Shown here: piece after piece, positions 16,656 through 25,361 of the stretch | How the letters are laid out: each line of letters begins with the position of its first letter | Numbering within the stretch: the first letter of the stretch is position 1 | Translations under genes and position numbers: made by a program | NCBI RefSeq assembly: GCF_014648395.1 | Contig: NZ_BMRA01000013.1 | Span: 106,446-170,445, forward strand | Source: Micromonospora fulviviridis | Lineage (GTDB): Bacteria; Actinomycetota; Actinomycetes; Mycobacteriales; Micromonosporaceae | Reading direction: 5' to 3' | DNA: 64,000 nt | Notes under the pieces: generated by a model | Databases searched by the model: none | What the model was told of the DNA's origin: nothing | What the model saw: the letters and a program-made list of their open reading frames with translations, nothing else

Positions 16656-17699
16656 TCACGGACGGATGCAGGTGGGGCTCGCCACCGGCACCGGCTCGCC
16701 CACCGGCTCGGGCACCCCGGTGCCCGGATCCACCTGGAAGATCCTGATCATGCCGGCCCGCTCGTCGGCCACGTAGAGGTGCTCGCCGGTCAGGACGAAG
16801 TGCCGCGGCCACTCGCCCCCGGTGTCCACCTCGGCCACCAGCTCGGGCGCCGCGCCGTCCAGCGCGAAGACCGCGACCGTGCCCACGCCCCGGTTGCCGA
16901 CGTACAGGAAGCGGCCGTCCGGCCCGACGGCGACCTCGGAGGGCTGCACGTGCCCGACCCGGCCGCTGGCGTCCACCCGGACCCGCTGGTGCAACCCGTC
17001 CGGGGTCAGGTCGTACGCGGTGACCGTCCCGTCCAGCTCGCCGACCAGCCAGCAGCGCCGCCCGTCCGGGTGCCGGGCCAGGTGCCGCGGTCCGGCGCCG
17101 GCTGGCGTCCGCAGCCGGGGGGCGCGGGGCACCAGCCGTCCGGAGGCGGCATCGAGGTCGTACCGGTAGACGGAGTCGGTGCCCAGGTCGACGGCGAGCA
17201 GCGGCCCGCCGCCCGGGTCGGGCGAGACCATGTGGCAGTGCGCCTGCTCCTGCCGCTCCGGGTCGGCGCCGTGCCCCTCGTGCCGGACCAGGTCGCTGCG
17301 CTCCCCCGGCGTCCCGTCGGCGTCCAGCGGGAACACCGCGACGCTGCCGCCGCCGTAGTTCGCCACGAACAGGTGCCGCCCGTCCGGGGCGACCGCCAGG
17401 TGGCAGGGCTCCGCCCCTCCGGTCGGGCGTACGCCCAGCGGGTCGAGGTCGCCGCCCGGGCCGACCCGGAAGGCGCTCACCTGCCCCTCGGCCAGCTCGT
17501 TGACCGCGTAGAGCACCGGCAGCGCCGGATGCCGGACGAGGAAGGACGGCGACGGGGTGACCGCCACCGTGCCGAGCGGCGTCAGCGCGCCGGTCGCCGG
17601 GTCGCGCCGGGCGGCGACGATGCCCTCGGCCCGCCCGTCCGACTCCGCCGTGTAGCCCCCGATGTGGACGATCACGTCCTGCCCGGTCACCGCTCCCAC
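16656..17699 (-). CDS. Lactonase-family seven-bladed beta-propeller
   Basis: 347 residues of the lactonase (YbhE/Pgl, carboxy-cis,cis-muconate cyclase) superfamily. Repeating blade motifs such as VRHPALPVLYAVNE, HLAVAPDGRHLFVANYGGGSVAVF and VGPDGRFLYVGNRGVGTVAVF are visible. The proposed reaction is 6-phosphogluconolactone hydrolysis, but many family members act on other lactones. It follows the conservon on the same strand, 141 bases after the GTPase stop, so cotranscription is possible though the spacer holds GC-rich direct repeats. Start ATG 17699. Confidence 0.85.
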   Translation of the reverse strand: MGAVTGQDVIVHIGGYTAESDGRAEGIVAARRDPATGALTPLGTVAVTPSPSFLVRHPALPVLYAVNELAEGQVSAFRVGPGGDLDPLGVRPTGGAEPCHLAVAPDGRHLFVANYGGGSVAVFPLDADGTPGERSDLVRHEGHGADPERQEQAHCHMVSPDPGGGPLLAVDLGTDSVYRYDLDAASGRLVPRAPRLRTPAGAGPRHLARHPDGRRCWLVGELDGTVTAYDLTPDGLHQRVRVDASGRVGHVQPSEVAVGPDGRFLYVGNRGVGTVAVFALDGAAPELVAEVDTGGEWPRHFVLTGEHLYVADERAGMIRIFQVDPGTGVPEPVGEPVPVASPTCIRP

Positions 17700-17778
17700 C
17701 TTCCGCCGTCTCCACCGTCGATCAAACCAGAGGCTTCCCGGGGAGCCGCCCGGTTAGGCGTCATCCGGGGCACCGGTT

Positions 17779-17818
17779 TTCCGGGCGGGCCGGGCGGCGC
17801 GGTTCCGGGCGGGCCGGG
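17779..17818. repeat. Two 16-bp direct repeats
   Basis: TTCCGGGCGGGCCGGG occurs at 17779-17794 and again at 17803-17818, in the gap after the conservon GTPase stop. The pair could form slipped or stem structures that weaken read-through into the lactonase gene. Confidence 0.5.
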
Positions 17819-17840
17819 TCGCGCCGGTGGGCGGACCGGG

Positions 17841-18443
17841 TCAGCCCACCGGCACCGGCTCGCCCCGCTGCCGCGCGACGTGCTCGACCAGCGAGATCAG
17901 CACCAGTTTCCCGGACTGCCGGTCCCGGGCGTCGCAGAGCACCAGCGGCACGTCCGGATCCAGGTCCAGGGCGTCGCGTACCGCCTCCAGGCTGAACTTG
18001 CGGGACCCGTCGAAGCAGTTCACCCCGACCACGAACGGGATGCCCCGCTGCTCGAAGTAGTCGATCGAGGGGAAGCAGTCGGCCAGCCGGCGGGTGTCGG
18101 CGAGCACCACCGCGCCGAGCGCCCCGAACGCCAGCTCGTCCCAGAGGAACCAGAACCGGTCCTGTCCGGGGGTGCCGAACAGGTAGACCTGGAGGTCGTC
18201 GTTGATGGTGATCCGGCCGAAGTCCATGGCCACCGTGGTGGTCGACTTCTGCTCGACCCCGGAGACGTCGTCGGTGCCGATGCCGGCGCCGGTCAGCACC
18301 TCCTCGGTCTGCAACGGCCGGACCTCACTCAACGCGCTCACCAGCGTCGTCTTGCCGGCGCCGAAGCCGCCGGCGATGAGGATCTTCAGAGCCAGCGGCA
18401 CCCGCGGCGCGGCCGGCTCCCGGTCAAAGCGCACGGAGTCCAC
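17841..18443 (-). CDS. cvnD: Conservon small GTPase (CvnD-like)
   Basis: 200 residues from GTG 18443. Ras-like GTPase found as the fourth member of actinobacterial conservons; it links a membrane sensor to an unknown output. Walker A AGGFGAGKTT, the switch/phosphate region DFGRITI and LFGTPGQDRFWFLWDEL, and the guanine-specificity-type segment VVGVNCFDG are visible; the last departs from NKxD, as is usual in this family. It starts 20 bases inside the end of the DUF742 gene, so translation is coupled. The N-terminus VDSVRFDREP matches the family start. Confidence 0.93.
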   Translation of the reverse strand: MDSVRFDREPAAPRVPLALKILIAGGFGAGKTTLVSALSEVRPLQTEEVLTGAGIGTDDVSGVEQKSTTTVAMDFGRITINDDLQVYLFGTPGQDRFWFLWDELAFGALGAVVLADTRRLADCFPSIDYFEQRGIPFVVGVNCFDGSRKFSLEAVRDALDLDPDVPLVLCDARDRQSGKLVLISLVEHVARQRGEPVPVG

Positions 18444-18813
18444 TGACCACCGCCTTGAGGATGTTGTCGTCGGGCAGGTGGGCGGCGGCCGGCGGCCGGC
18501 GCACCGTGACGAGCCCACGGGCGAGGAGGTCGCCGAGCAGCACCCGGACCACGCCGACGGCGAGATCGAGGTCGGCGGCGAGGTCGGCCACGGCCACCGG
18601 CCGCCGGGCCAGGTCGACGAGGCGCCGGTGCTCCGGCTGGAGACCGGGCACGCCGGTCGGGTCGGCCCCCGGAACCGTCAGCACGAACGCCACCAGGTCG
18701 AAGCCGTCGACCGGCGGGCGCACCCGGCCGCCGGTGAGGGTGTACGGGCGGACCACCGGGCCGGCGGCGGCGTCCAGCCACTCGTGCTGCGGGCCCGGCG
18801 ACTCAGCCCGCAT
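18424..18813 (-). CDS. cvnC: DUF742 conservon protein (CvnC-like)
   Basis: 129 residues from ATG 18813, which lies 11 bases before the end of the Roadblock gene's stop, so the two are coupled. The DUF742 core is present: RPYTLTGGRVRP, HRRLVDLARRPVAVADLAADL and LGDLLARGLVTVRRP, a winged-helix-like fold. In Streptomyces conservons this soluble protein associates with the sensor and Roadblock proteins at the membrane. The final residues ILKAVVSGLRAL overlap the GTPase start. Function in this strain unknown. Confidence 0.92.
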   Translation of the reverse strand: MRAESPGPQHEWLDAAAGPVVRPYTLTGGRVRPPVDGFDLVAFVLTVPGADPTGVPGLQPEHRRLVDLARRPVAVADLAADLDLAVGVVRVLLGDLLARGLVTVRRPPAAAHLPDDNILKAVVSGLRAL

Positions 18814-19219
18814 CGGTCGCCGCCGTGCGGGCCGGTGCACTGAGGTTCTCGCCGACGCGGATGACCAGCATCGCCATCTCGTACGCCACCAGGCCGATGT
18901 CGGCGTCGGCGTCGCTCACCACCGCCAGGCAGGCGCCCTGCCCCGCGGCCGTGACGAACAGGTACGCCGACTCCATCTCCACCACGGTCTGCCGGACCGC
19001 GCCGCCACCCACGTGCCGGGTGGCCCCCTTGGCGAGGCTGGAGAAGCCGGAGGCCAGGGCGCAGAGGTGTTCGGCGTCGGTGCGGTCCAGGTCGGCGGAG
19101 GCGCCGAGCAGGAGGCCGTCCGCCGACAGCACCACCGCCTGGCGGGCGGCCGGCACCCGCTCCACCAGGTCGTCGAGCAACCAGTCGAGATCGGCGTTCT
19201 GCCGCGTCGTGTGCACCAC
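18803..19219 (-). CDS. cvnB: Roadblock/LC7 conservon protein (CvnB-like)
   Basis: 138 residues. Roadblock/LC7 fold, expected to act as a regulatory partner or GTPase-activating subunit for the conservon GTPase. The family core is seen in LDWLLDDLVERVP, AVVLSADGLLLGAS, LASGFSSLAKGATRHVGGG and YLFVTAAGQGACLAVVSD. Its GTG start overlaps the sensor-kinase stop by one base (TAGTG), so all four conservon genes form one tightly packed operon. Confidence 0.94.
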   Translation of the reverse strand: MVHTTRQNADLDWLLDDLVERVPAARQAVVLSADGLLLGASADLDRTDAEHLCALASGFSSLAKGATRHVGGGAVRQTVVEMESAYLFVTAAGQGACLAVVSDADADIGLVAYEMAMLVIRVGENLSAPARTAATDAG

Positions 19220-21513
19220 TAGGCGTCCCTCTCAGTCGCGGTTCGTTGGTCCGGAGCCGCGGGCGGCTCCGGCGGGGAGGGCTCGGCGGCGCCGCGGGCG
19301 CCGTCCCGGCGGCCGCGGGCGGTGCCGGCCTGGAGCGCGGACATGGCCCGGCGGGCCTCCTCGGGCGTGCGGTGGACCGGGTTGTCGACGACGACCGGCC
19401 GGGGGCGGGCCACCGGCCCGCGCCGGCGGACCCGGCGGGGCAGGCCGTCGCCGTCCGCCGGCGTCTCCACTCCCGAGGTACGCCCGGCGGGCAGCGGCAG
19501 CACCGCCGACTCGGGCCGCTCCCGGCCGGGCCGGGCGGCCCGCGTCCGGGGGACCGTGGCCAGCCGGGTCACCTTGGCCCTCCGCCGGTCGTCGAGCCCG
19601 GCGGCTCCGTCCGGGGCGGTCGTGCCGAGCGCCGGCTCGTCGGTGACCAGGTCCGACGGGACGAACACCACGGCGGTGATCCCCCCGGGGGCGGCCGGCC
19701 GCAGCTCGACCCGGACGCCGTGCCGGGCGGCCAGCCGGGCGACCACGAAGTGGCCCAGCCGGGCGCTGTCGGTCGGGTCGAACTCCGGGGCGCGGGAGAG
19801 CTTGCGGTTCGCGTCGGCCAGGGCCGGCGGCGACATGCCGAGCCCCCGGTCGGTGATCTCGATGGTGTAGCCGCCCGGCACGGTCCGGCCGGTGACGTCC
19901 ACCCGGGTGCCCGGCGGGGAGAAGACGGTGGCGTTCTCGATCAGCTCGGCGAGCAGGTGGATCACGTCGCCGACGGCGCGGCCGAGCACCCCGGCCGGCT
20001 GCACCTCGCCCACGTCGACCCGGTCGTACGACTCGACCTCGGAGATCGCGCCGCGTACCACGTCGACCGCGGCGACCGGGTTGCGCCAGCCCCGCCCGGG
20101 GGCCGCGCCGGCCAGGATGACCAGGTCCTCGGCGTGCCGCCGGAGCCGGGTGGCGAGGTGGTCGACCTGGAACAGCCCGGCCAGCTCGTCCGGGTCCTCG
20201 GTACGCCGCTCCAGCCGGTCCAGCAGCGCCAGCTGCCGGTGCACCAGCCCCTGGCTGCGGCGGGCGATGTTGAGGAACACCTCGTTGAGGCCGCGACGCA
20301 GGGTGACCTCGTCGACGGCGGCCTGGACGGCGGTCCGGCGCACCTCGTTGAAGGCCCGGCCCACCTGGCCGATCTCGTCGCCGCCGTGGTCCAGCTCGGG
20401 CGCCTCGCGGGCGACGTCGACCTCCTCGCCGCGACGCAGCCGGGCCACCACGTCGGGCAGCCGGTGCTCGGCCATCTCCAGCGCGGCGGTGCGCACCCCG
20501 GTGAGCCGCCGGTCCAGCGACCGGCCGACCCGCAGCGCCACCAGCACGCAGGCCACGATGGCGAGCAGGCCGAGCACCCCGGCGGCGGCGAGCCGGACCA
20601 GGATGCGTACCGCCATCGGCACGGACCGCTCGGCGAGGGTGTCGGCGCCACGCAGCTCGAAGTCCCGCAGGCCCTGCGAGACCGCGGCGTAGCCGGCCTC
20701 CCAGGCCCGTACGTCCAGCCCGGCCGGCAGGTCGCGGGCGCGGACCAGGGTGTCCTGGAGGGCGCGCAGCCGGACGAACCCGTCCCCCTCGGTGAGCCGC
20801 TGGTATTCGGCGCGTTCGGCGGGCGGCAGGTCGGCCACCGCGTTCTCGGCCAGGAAGCGCTGGTTCTCGATGGTGCGGACCAGCTGCTCGTGCTCACCCT
20901 CGGCGTACCGGCCGGCGGTGACCGCGCCGGCCAGCAGCGCGTCGGCCTGGCCGAGCAGCTCCCGGGACCGGCCCAGCGCCGTGAGCGCCAGCGCCTCCCG
21001 GTTGAGCTGGGCGTCGGGCAGCGTGGCCATGCCGGAGAACGCCTGGAAGGCGGAGCCGATCATCCCGCTGTAGAGCCCGACGGCACCGGCCCGGTCCACC
21101 TTCCGGCTGTCGATGAAGCCCCGGCCGGCGGGCAGCGCGTCGAGCGCGGAGACCAGCTGGTCGAGCCGGGCGTCGAGCAGGTCGTCGGCGGCGTCGCGCA
21201 GCTTCTCCCCGTTGACCCGGCGCCGCAGCTCGGCGATGGCCCGGTCGGTGCGGGCGCGCTGCTCGGCCAGCACCGGCAGGGCGGTGTCGCCGGCGAGCTG
21301 GACGACCGAGAGCCGGCGTTCCCGTTGCAGCTCGGCGACCACGCTCTCGCCGGGGCGGCCCAGGTCGTAGAGGAGGGTACGCGCGGCGAGCAGGTCGAGG
21401 GCCGGCCCGAAGGTCAGCGTGGTGGCGAAGATCCAGAGTGCCAGCAGCCCGGTCACCGGACCGATGACCAGCGCGGTCAGCTTGGCGCGGATCGGCCAGT
21501 CTCGGGTGTTCAT
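19219..21513 (-). CDS. cvnA: Conservon sensor histidine-kinase-like protein (CvnA-like)
   Basis: 764 residues. Membrane receptor-like protein: a first helix (about 15-37), an extracellular nitrate/nitrite-sensor-type (NIT) helical domain (about 50-310), a second helix (ILVRLAAAGVLGLLAIVACVLVAL), a HAMP segment, then a GHKL ATPase (N-box LAELIENATVFSPPG, G1 DRGLGMSPPAL, G2 LGHFVVARLAARHGVRV). The usual phospho-accepting His box is not evident, typical of CvnA proteins, so it may bind rather than transfer phosphate. The last 140 residues are disordered, Arg/Pro/Ala-rich. It heads the four-gene operon; start ATG 21513. Confidence 0.93.
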   Translation of the reverse strand: MNTRDWPIRAKLTALVIGPVTGLLALWIFATTLTFGPALDLLAARTLLYDLGRPGESVVAELQRERRLSVVQLAGDTALPVLAEQRARTDRAIAELRRRVNGEKLRDAADDLLDARLDQLVSALDALPAGRGFIDSRKVDRAGAVGLYSGMIGSAFQAFSGMATLPDAQLNREALALTALGRSRELLGQADALLAGAVTAGRYAEGEHEQLVRTIENQRFLAENAVADLPPAERAEYQRLTEGDGFVRLRALQDTLVRARDLPAGLDVRAWEAGYAAVSQGLRDFELRGADTLAERSVPMAVRILVRLAAAGVLGLLAIVACVLVALRVGRSLDRRLTGVRTAALEMAEHRLPDVVARLRRGEEVDVAREAPELDHGGDEIGQVGRAFNEVRRTAVQAAVDEVTLRRGLNEVFLNIARRSQGLVHRQLALLDRLERRTEDPDELAGLFQVDHLATRLRRHAEDLVILAGAAPGRGWRNPVAAVDVVRGAISEVESYDRVDVGEVQPAGVLGRAVGDVIHLLAELIENATVFSPPGTRVDVTGRTVPGGYTIEITDRGLGMSPPALADANRKLSRAPEFDPTDSARLGHFVVARLAARHGVRVELRPAAPGGITAVVFVPSDLVTDEPALGTTAPDGAAGLDDRRRAKVTRLATVPRTRAARPGRERPESAVLPLPAGRTSGVETPADGDGLPRRVRRRGPVARPRPVVVDNPVHRTPEEARRAMSALQAGTARGRRDGARGAAEPSPPEPPAAPDQRTATERDA

Positions 21514-21999
21514 CAGACCTCGCCCGGGGGAAGGTGTCGCAGGGGTGGCGCCGGCACCGGCCGGAGGGGCCGCGACGCCGGGCCCCGGCCCGGGCGCCTT
21601 GGGCAGGATACGTAATCCCCAGCGGATGCACTACCGGCCGTCTCGCCCGTCACTACGGTCCGGAATGTTCGCTGTGGACACCGTTGGACGGGAACGCCCC
21701 GCCGGATGGGACCGGTGGACCGACCACCTAGGACGGCTCGGAGTCGACGCGCGGATCCGGCGATCCCGGGTGCACCTCCGCACCGGAGGTCCCGTGCGCC
21801 TCGCGCTCCACGTGGGCCACCCGGTTCTCATCCCACCCAGCGGCTCCTCCTGGAACGACTCAGATTCTCGCCGCGCCGGACGATGTGTGCCCCGCCGTGC
21901 CGTGGGCAGTTCACCCGGGCGCGATCGCGCAGGAAAGTGCCGCCGAACGGGATTGGCGATCACGCGCGGGAGGGAATACCAGCGGGCGAAGGAGGAGCC
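21514..21999. other. 486-base divergent gap
   Basis: The gap separates the conservon (leftward) from the RFVD gene pair (rightward) and must hold both promoters. No convincing -35/-10 pair was found by eye. A frame from ATG 21665 to 22018 stays open but uses mixed third bases, unlike the neighbours, so it is not called. Near 21540-21600 lie GC-rich inverted stretches (GGCGCCGGCACCGGCC and GGGCCCCGGCCCGGGC). Confidence 0.4.
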
Positions 22000-22593
22000 A
22001 TGTCGCCCACGCAGGTAGTCGTCATAGTCATCGTCGTTGTGGTGCTCGCCGCGCTGGCCGCGGTCGCCGTGGTGGCGAGCCGCCGCCGGGCGCTCAAACA
22101 GCGCTTCGGCCCCGAGTACGACCGGGCCGTCGCCGAGCAGGACAGCCGCGGCGCCGCCGAGCGGGAGCTGCGGGAGCGGGAACGCCGCCACGCCGAGCTG
22201 GAGCTGACTCCGCTCAACCCGGAGTCCCGGGCCCGCTACGCCGCCGCCTGGGAGGAACTCCAGGTCCGCTTCGTCGACTCCCCGGCCGAAACCGTCGGCG
22301 ACGCCGACGAACTGGTCAGCCGGCTGATCGCCGAGCGGGGGTACCCCACCGGGGACTTCTCCGACCAGATCGCCCACCTCTCCGTCGAGCACGCCCGCAC
22401 CCTGACCCACTACCGGGACGCCCACGACATCCGGCTGCGCAACGAGCGCGGCGAGGCCGGCACCGAGGAACTCCGGCAGGCGCTGGTGCACTACCGGGCC
22501 CTCTTCGCCGACCTGCTCGGCGAGGACCCGGTCGGTCACCGGCCGCCGGAGCAGCGCCACCCCGACCACGAGCACGACGCCACGAGCCGCTGA
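22000..22593 (+). CDS. Membrane-anchored RFVD-domain protein, unknown function
   Basis: 197 residues from ATG 22000 with a near-perfect AAGGAGGAG site. An N-terminal helix (VVVIVIVVVVLAALAAVAVVA, about residues 6-26) anchors a basic, charged coiled-coil stretch (30-70) and a C-terminal domain with WEELQVRFVDSP at residues 84-95 and a terminal YRALFADLL. The same domain occurs at the end of the next gene (WRDVQLRFVDDP), so the two are paralogous partners. I recognise it as a recurrent actinobacterial hypothetical but know of no function. The two genes are 13 bases apart and surely cotranscribed. Confidence 0.85.
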   Translation: MSPTQVVVIVIVVVVLAALAAVAVVASRRRALKQRFGPEYDRAVAEQDSRGAAERELRERERRHAELELTPLNPESRARYAAAWEELQVRFVDSPAETVGDADELVSRLIAERGYPTGDFSDQIAHLSVEHARTLTHYRDAHDIRLRNERGEAGTEELRQALVHYRALFADLLGEDPVGHRPPEQRHPDHEHDATSR

Positions 22594-22606
22594 GGAGGCC
22601 GCCGCC

Positions 22607-23563
22607 ATGCGTCAGGAAGAGCAGCAGGTCACGCAGGACCACCCCGAGTCCGTCCGGTCGGCGCCGGTGCCGGTCCCGCCCCCGGGCGACCGGGGCGAAG
22701 GCGACGGGTCCGGGGCCGATCCCGCCGCCCGGGCCGAGGTGCCCGAGGACGCGCTGGACGACCGGGGCACCTTCGACGACCCGGCGGTGGCCGGCGAGCG
22801 TGCCGATCGCCGGGAGGCGGAGCTCGACGAGACCCGGGCGTACGACGCCCGGGACCTCCGCGACGCGGAGGCCGCCGACGCCGAGGACCGGCCGGTGTAC
22901 CACGACCCGGCGCCGCTGCCGACGACCTTCGGGGCGACCTCGGTGGGCGACGCGGTGGCCGCGTCGGCGATGGCCAGCGGGCGACCCGAGGACGAGCGGG
23001 ACCCGCGCGGCGAGGACACCGTCGCACCGGGCGACGGCGCCCCGGGCCGGACCGACGCGTTCGACGACGAGCGGGCCGACCCGACGGCGGGCGACCGGCT
23101 CCACGACCCGGACCGCTGGGAGGCCGCCCACTCCGGCGTGGCGGGCGACGAGGCGGCGGCCGGCGGGGCCGGCTACGGCAGCGCCGAGCCGGCGATGGTC
23201 GACCCGGACACCAGCACGGCGGCGGCCGGCGCGGGTGCGGCCGGGGCGGCGCTCGCCGGCGCGGCCCGGCCCACCCCGGGCGCGGTGCCGACCGACGCCG
23301 CCACGCTCTTCGCCGCCGAGACCGCCCAGGACTTCCGGGACCGCTGGCGTGACGTCCAGCTCCGCTTCGTGGACGACCCGCGGGCCGCGGTCGGCGAGGC
23401 GCAGTCGTTGGTCGAGGAGGCGATCGAGGCGCTCTCCGCGGCGCTGCGCGAGCAGAAGGCGAAGCTCGGCGGCTGGCAGGAGTCCGGCTCGGCCGACACC
23501 GAGCAGCTCCGGGTCGCCGTACGTGGCTACCGGGACTTCCTGGACCGGGTACTGCGCCGCTGA
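22607..23563 (+). CDS. Soluble RFVD-domain protein with acidic disordered region
   Basis: 318 residues from ATG 22607 with GAGGAGG upstream. Residues 1-235 are disordered, rich in Asp, Glu, Arg, Ala and Pro; an Ala/Gly-rich hydrophobic stretch near residues 205-225 is probably not a true membrane helix. Residues 236-318 form the conserved domain with WRDVQLRFVDDP at 247-258, VGEAQSLVEEAIEAL and a final VRGYRDFLDRVL, matching the C-terminal domain of the preceding membrane protein. The likely picture is a membrane-anchored and a soluble version of one fold made together. A strong terminator follows. Confidence 0.82.
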   Translation: MRQEEQQVTQDHPESVRSAPVPVPPPGDRGEGDGSGADPAARAEVPEDALDDRGTFDDPAVAGERADRREAELDETRAYDARDLRDAEAADAEDRPVYHDPAPLPTTFGATSVGDAVAASAMASGRPEDERDPRGEDTVAPGDGAPGRTDAFDDERADPTAGDRLHDPDRWEAAHSGVAGDEAAAGGAGYGSAEPAMVDPDTSTAAAGAGAAGAALAGAARPTPGAVPTDAATLFAAETAQDFRDRWRDVQLRFVDDPRAAVGEAQSLVEEAIEALSAALREQKAKLGGWQESGSADTEQLRVAVRGYRDFLDRVLRR

Positions 23564-23573
23564 CCCACGCCGT

Positions 23574-23608
23574 ACGGAGCCCCGGCCGGTGGACGGCCGG
23601 GGCTCCGT
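23574..23608. terminator. Terminator after the RFVD gene pair
   Basis: Perfect 15-base arms (23574-23588 and 23594-23608) with a five-base loop, ten bases after the stop codon. It separates the RFVD operon from the symporter gene. Confidence 0.8.
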
Positions 23609-23689
23609 CGCGTCCACGGATCGCCCTCCGTGCATGAAATTTCGCGAAGTGGGTACCTGCGGGCGCAGTCGCCACGGAGGGAGCGCGGG

Positions 23690-25345
23690 ATGGGTGACGG
23701 TCTGCGGTTGAACATGAACGCCCTGGACTACCTGATCCTGGCGCTCTACTTCGTCACGGTGCTCGGCGTCGGTTTCGCCGCGCGGCGGGCGATCCGCACC
23801 AGTGTCGACTTCTTCCTCTCCGGGCGGTCGCTGCCCGCGTGGGTCACCGGCCTGGCGTTCGTCTCGGCGAACCTGGGCGCCCTGGAGATCATCGGAATGG
23901 CCGCCAACGGCGCCCAGTACGGCATCATGACGGTCCACTACTACTGGATCGGCGCCGTGCCGGCCATGGTCTTCCTGGGCATCGTGATGATGCCCTTCTA
24001 CTACGGCTCGAAGGTCCGCAGCGTCCCCGAGTACCTGCGGCTGCGCTTCAACCGCCCGACCCACCTGCTGAACGCGATCAGCTTCGCGGTCGCCCAGGTG
24101 CTCATCGCTGGCGTGAACCTGTACGCGCTGGCCCTCATCATGCAGCTGCTGCTGGGCTGGCCGCTCTGGGTGGCGATCGTGATCGGCGCGTTCATCGTGC
24201 TCGTGTACATCACCATCGGCGGCCTCTCCGGCGCGATCTACAACGAGGTGCTCCAGTTCTTCGTGATCATCGCGGGTCTGGTGCCGATCACCGTGCTCGG
24301 CCTGGTGAAGGTCGGCGGCGTCAGCGGCCTCATGGACGCGGTCCGCGGCTCGAAGCTGGGCGAGGCCGGGCTGCACGCCTGGCAGGGCACCGGCAGCACG
24401 GACAACCCGCTCGGCGCGCACTGGCTGGGCATCGTGTTCGGCCTCGGCTTCGTGCTCTCGTTCGGCTACTGGACCACCAACTTCGCCGAGGTGCAGCGCG
24501 CGCTGTCCGCGCGGAACATGAGCGCGGCCCGGCGTACGCCGATCATCGCGGCGTACCCGAAGCTGCTCATCCCCGTGGTGACCGTGATCCCGGGCCTCAT
24601 CGCCCTGATCACCGTCAAGGGTCTCGGCGCCGAGAGCGGCGACCTGGTCTACAACAACGCCATCCCGCTGCTCATGCGCGACCTGCTGCCCAACGGGGTG
24701 CTCGGTATCGCGGTGACCGGTCTGGTGGCCTCGTTCATGGCCGGCATGGCCGCCAACGTCAGCGGCTTCAACACGGTGTTCACGTACGACATCTGGCAGG
24801 CGTACTTCAAGCGGGACCGCTCGGACGAGTACTACGTGCGGGTGGGCCGGATCGCCACCGTGGTCGCGGTGCTCATCGGCATCGGCACGGCCTTCATCGC
24901 GGCCGGGTTCAGCAACATCATGAACTACATCCAGGCGCTCTTCTCGGTGTTCAACGCCCCGCTCTTCGGCACCTTCATCATCGGCATGTTCTGGAAGCGG
25001 ATGAGCGCGCTGGCCGGCTTCTGGTCGCTGCTGTCGGGCACCGTGGTGGCGCTCGGGACCTACCTGCTCTACCGGGCCGGCGTGATCGATTTCAACTCCG
25101 ACCTGGAGGAGAGCTTCTGGGGGGCGGGCCTCGCCTTCGTCACCGTGGCGGTGGTCGCCGCGATCGTGACGCCGCTGACCCGGCCGAAGGGGGCCGACGA
25201 GCTGACCGGGCTGGTCTACGGCCTGTCCGACACCACGCTCAAGGACGACTCGCTGGCCGGCGACGCCGCCTGGTACCGCTCCCCGGTCCTGCTCGGCGTG
25301 ATCGCCGTGGTCCTCGCCGCCCTCTTCTACATCCCGGTCTTCTGA
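23690..25345 (+). CDS. Sodium:solute symporter (SSS family)
   Basis: 551 residues with about 13-14 membrane segments in the SSS/SLC5 pattern. The second segment's LSGRSLPAWVTGLAFVSANL and the later FGYWTTNFAEVQRALSARN are strong family signatures. Such carriers move sugars, myo-inositol, proline or carboxylates with sodium. The position of the signatures resembles the SglT sugar subgroup, but the substrate is not determined. Start ATG 23690 follows GGAGGGAG; ATG 23714 is also in frame. A small membrane protein follows after 16 bases and is probably a co-expressed partner. Confidence 0.9.
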   Translation: MGDGLRLNMNALDYLILALYFVTVLGVGFAARRAIRTSVDFFLSGRSLPAWVTGLAFVSANLGALEIIGMAANGAQYGIMTVHYYWIGAVPAMVFLGIVMMPFYYGSKVRSVPEYLRLRFNRPTHLLNAISFAVAQVLIAGVNLYALALIMQLLLGWPLWVAIVIGAFIVLVYITIGGLSGAIYNEVLQFFVIIAGLVPITVLGLVKVGGVSGLMDAVRGSKLGEAGLHAWQGTGSTDNPLGAHWLGIVFGLGFVLSFGYWTTNFAEVQRALSARNMSAARRTPIIAAYPKLLIPVVTVIPGLIALITVKGLGAESGDLVYNNAIPLLMRDLLPNGVLGIAVTGLVASFMAGMAANVSGFNTVFTYDIWQAYFKRDRSDEYYVRVGRIATVVAVLIGIGTAFIAAGFSNIMNYIQALFSVFNAPLFGTFIIGMFWKRMSALAGFWSLLSGTVVALGTYLLYRAGVIDFNSDLEESFWGAGLAFVTVAVVAAIVTPLTRPKGADELTGLVYGLSDTTLKDDSLAGDAAWYRSPVLLGVIAVVLAALFYIPVF

Positions 25346-25361
25346 GGAAGGGACGCACGCC

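Noticed and set aside
21665..22018. 117-codon frame upstream of the first RFVD gene
   Set aside because: Third-base usage is mixed, no ribosome site is seen, and it overlaps the start of a well-supported gene.
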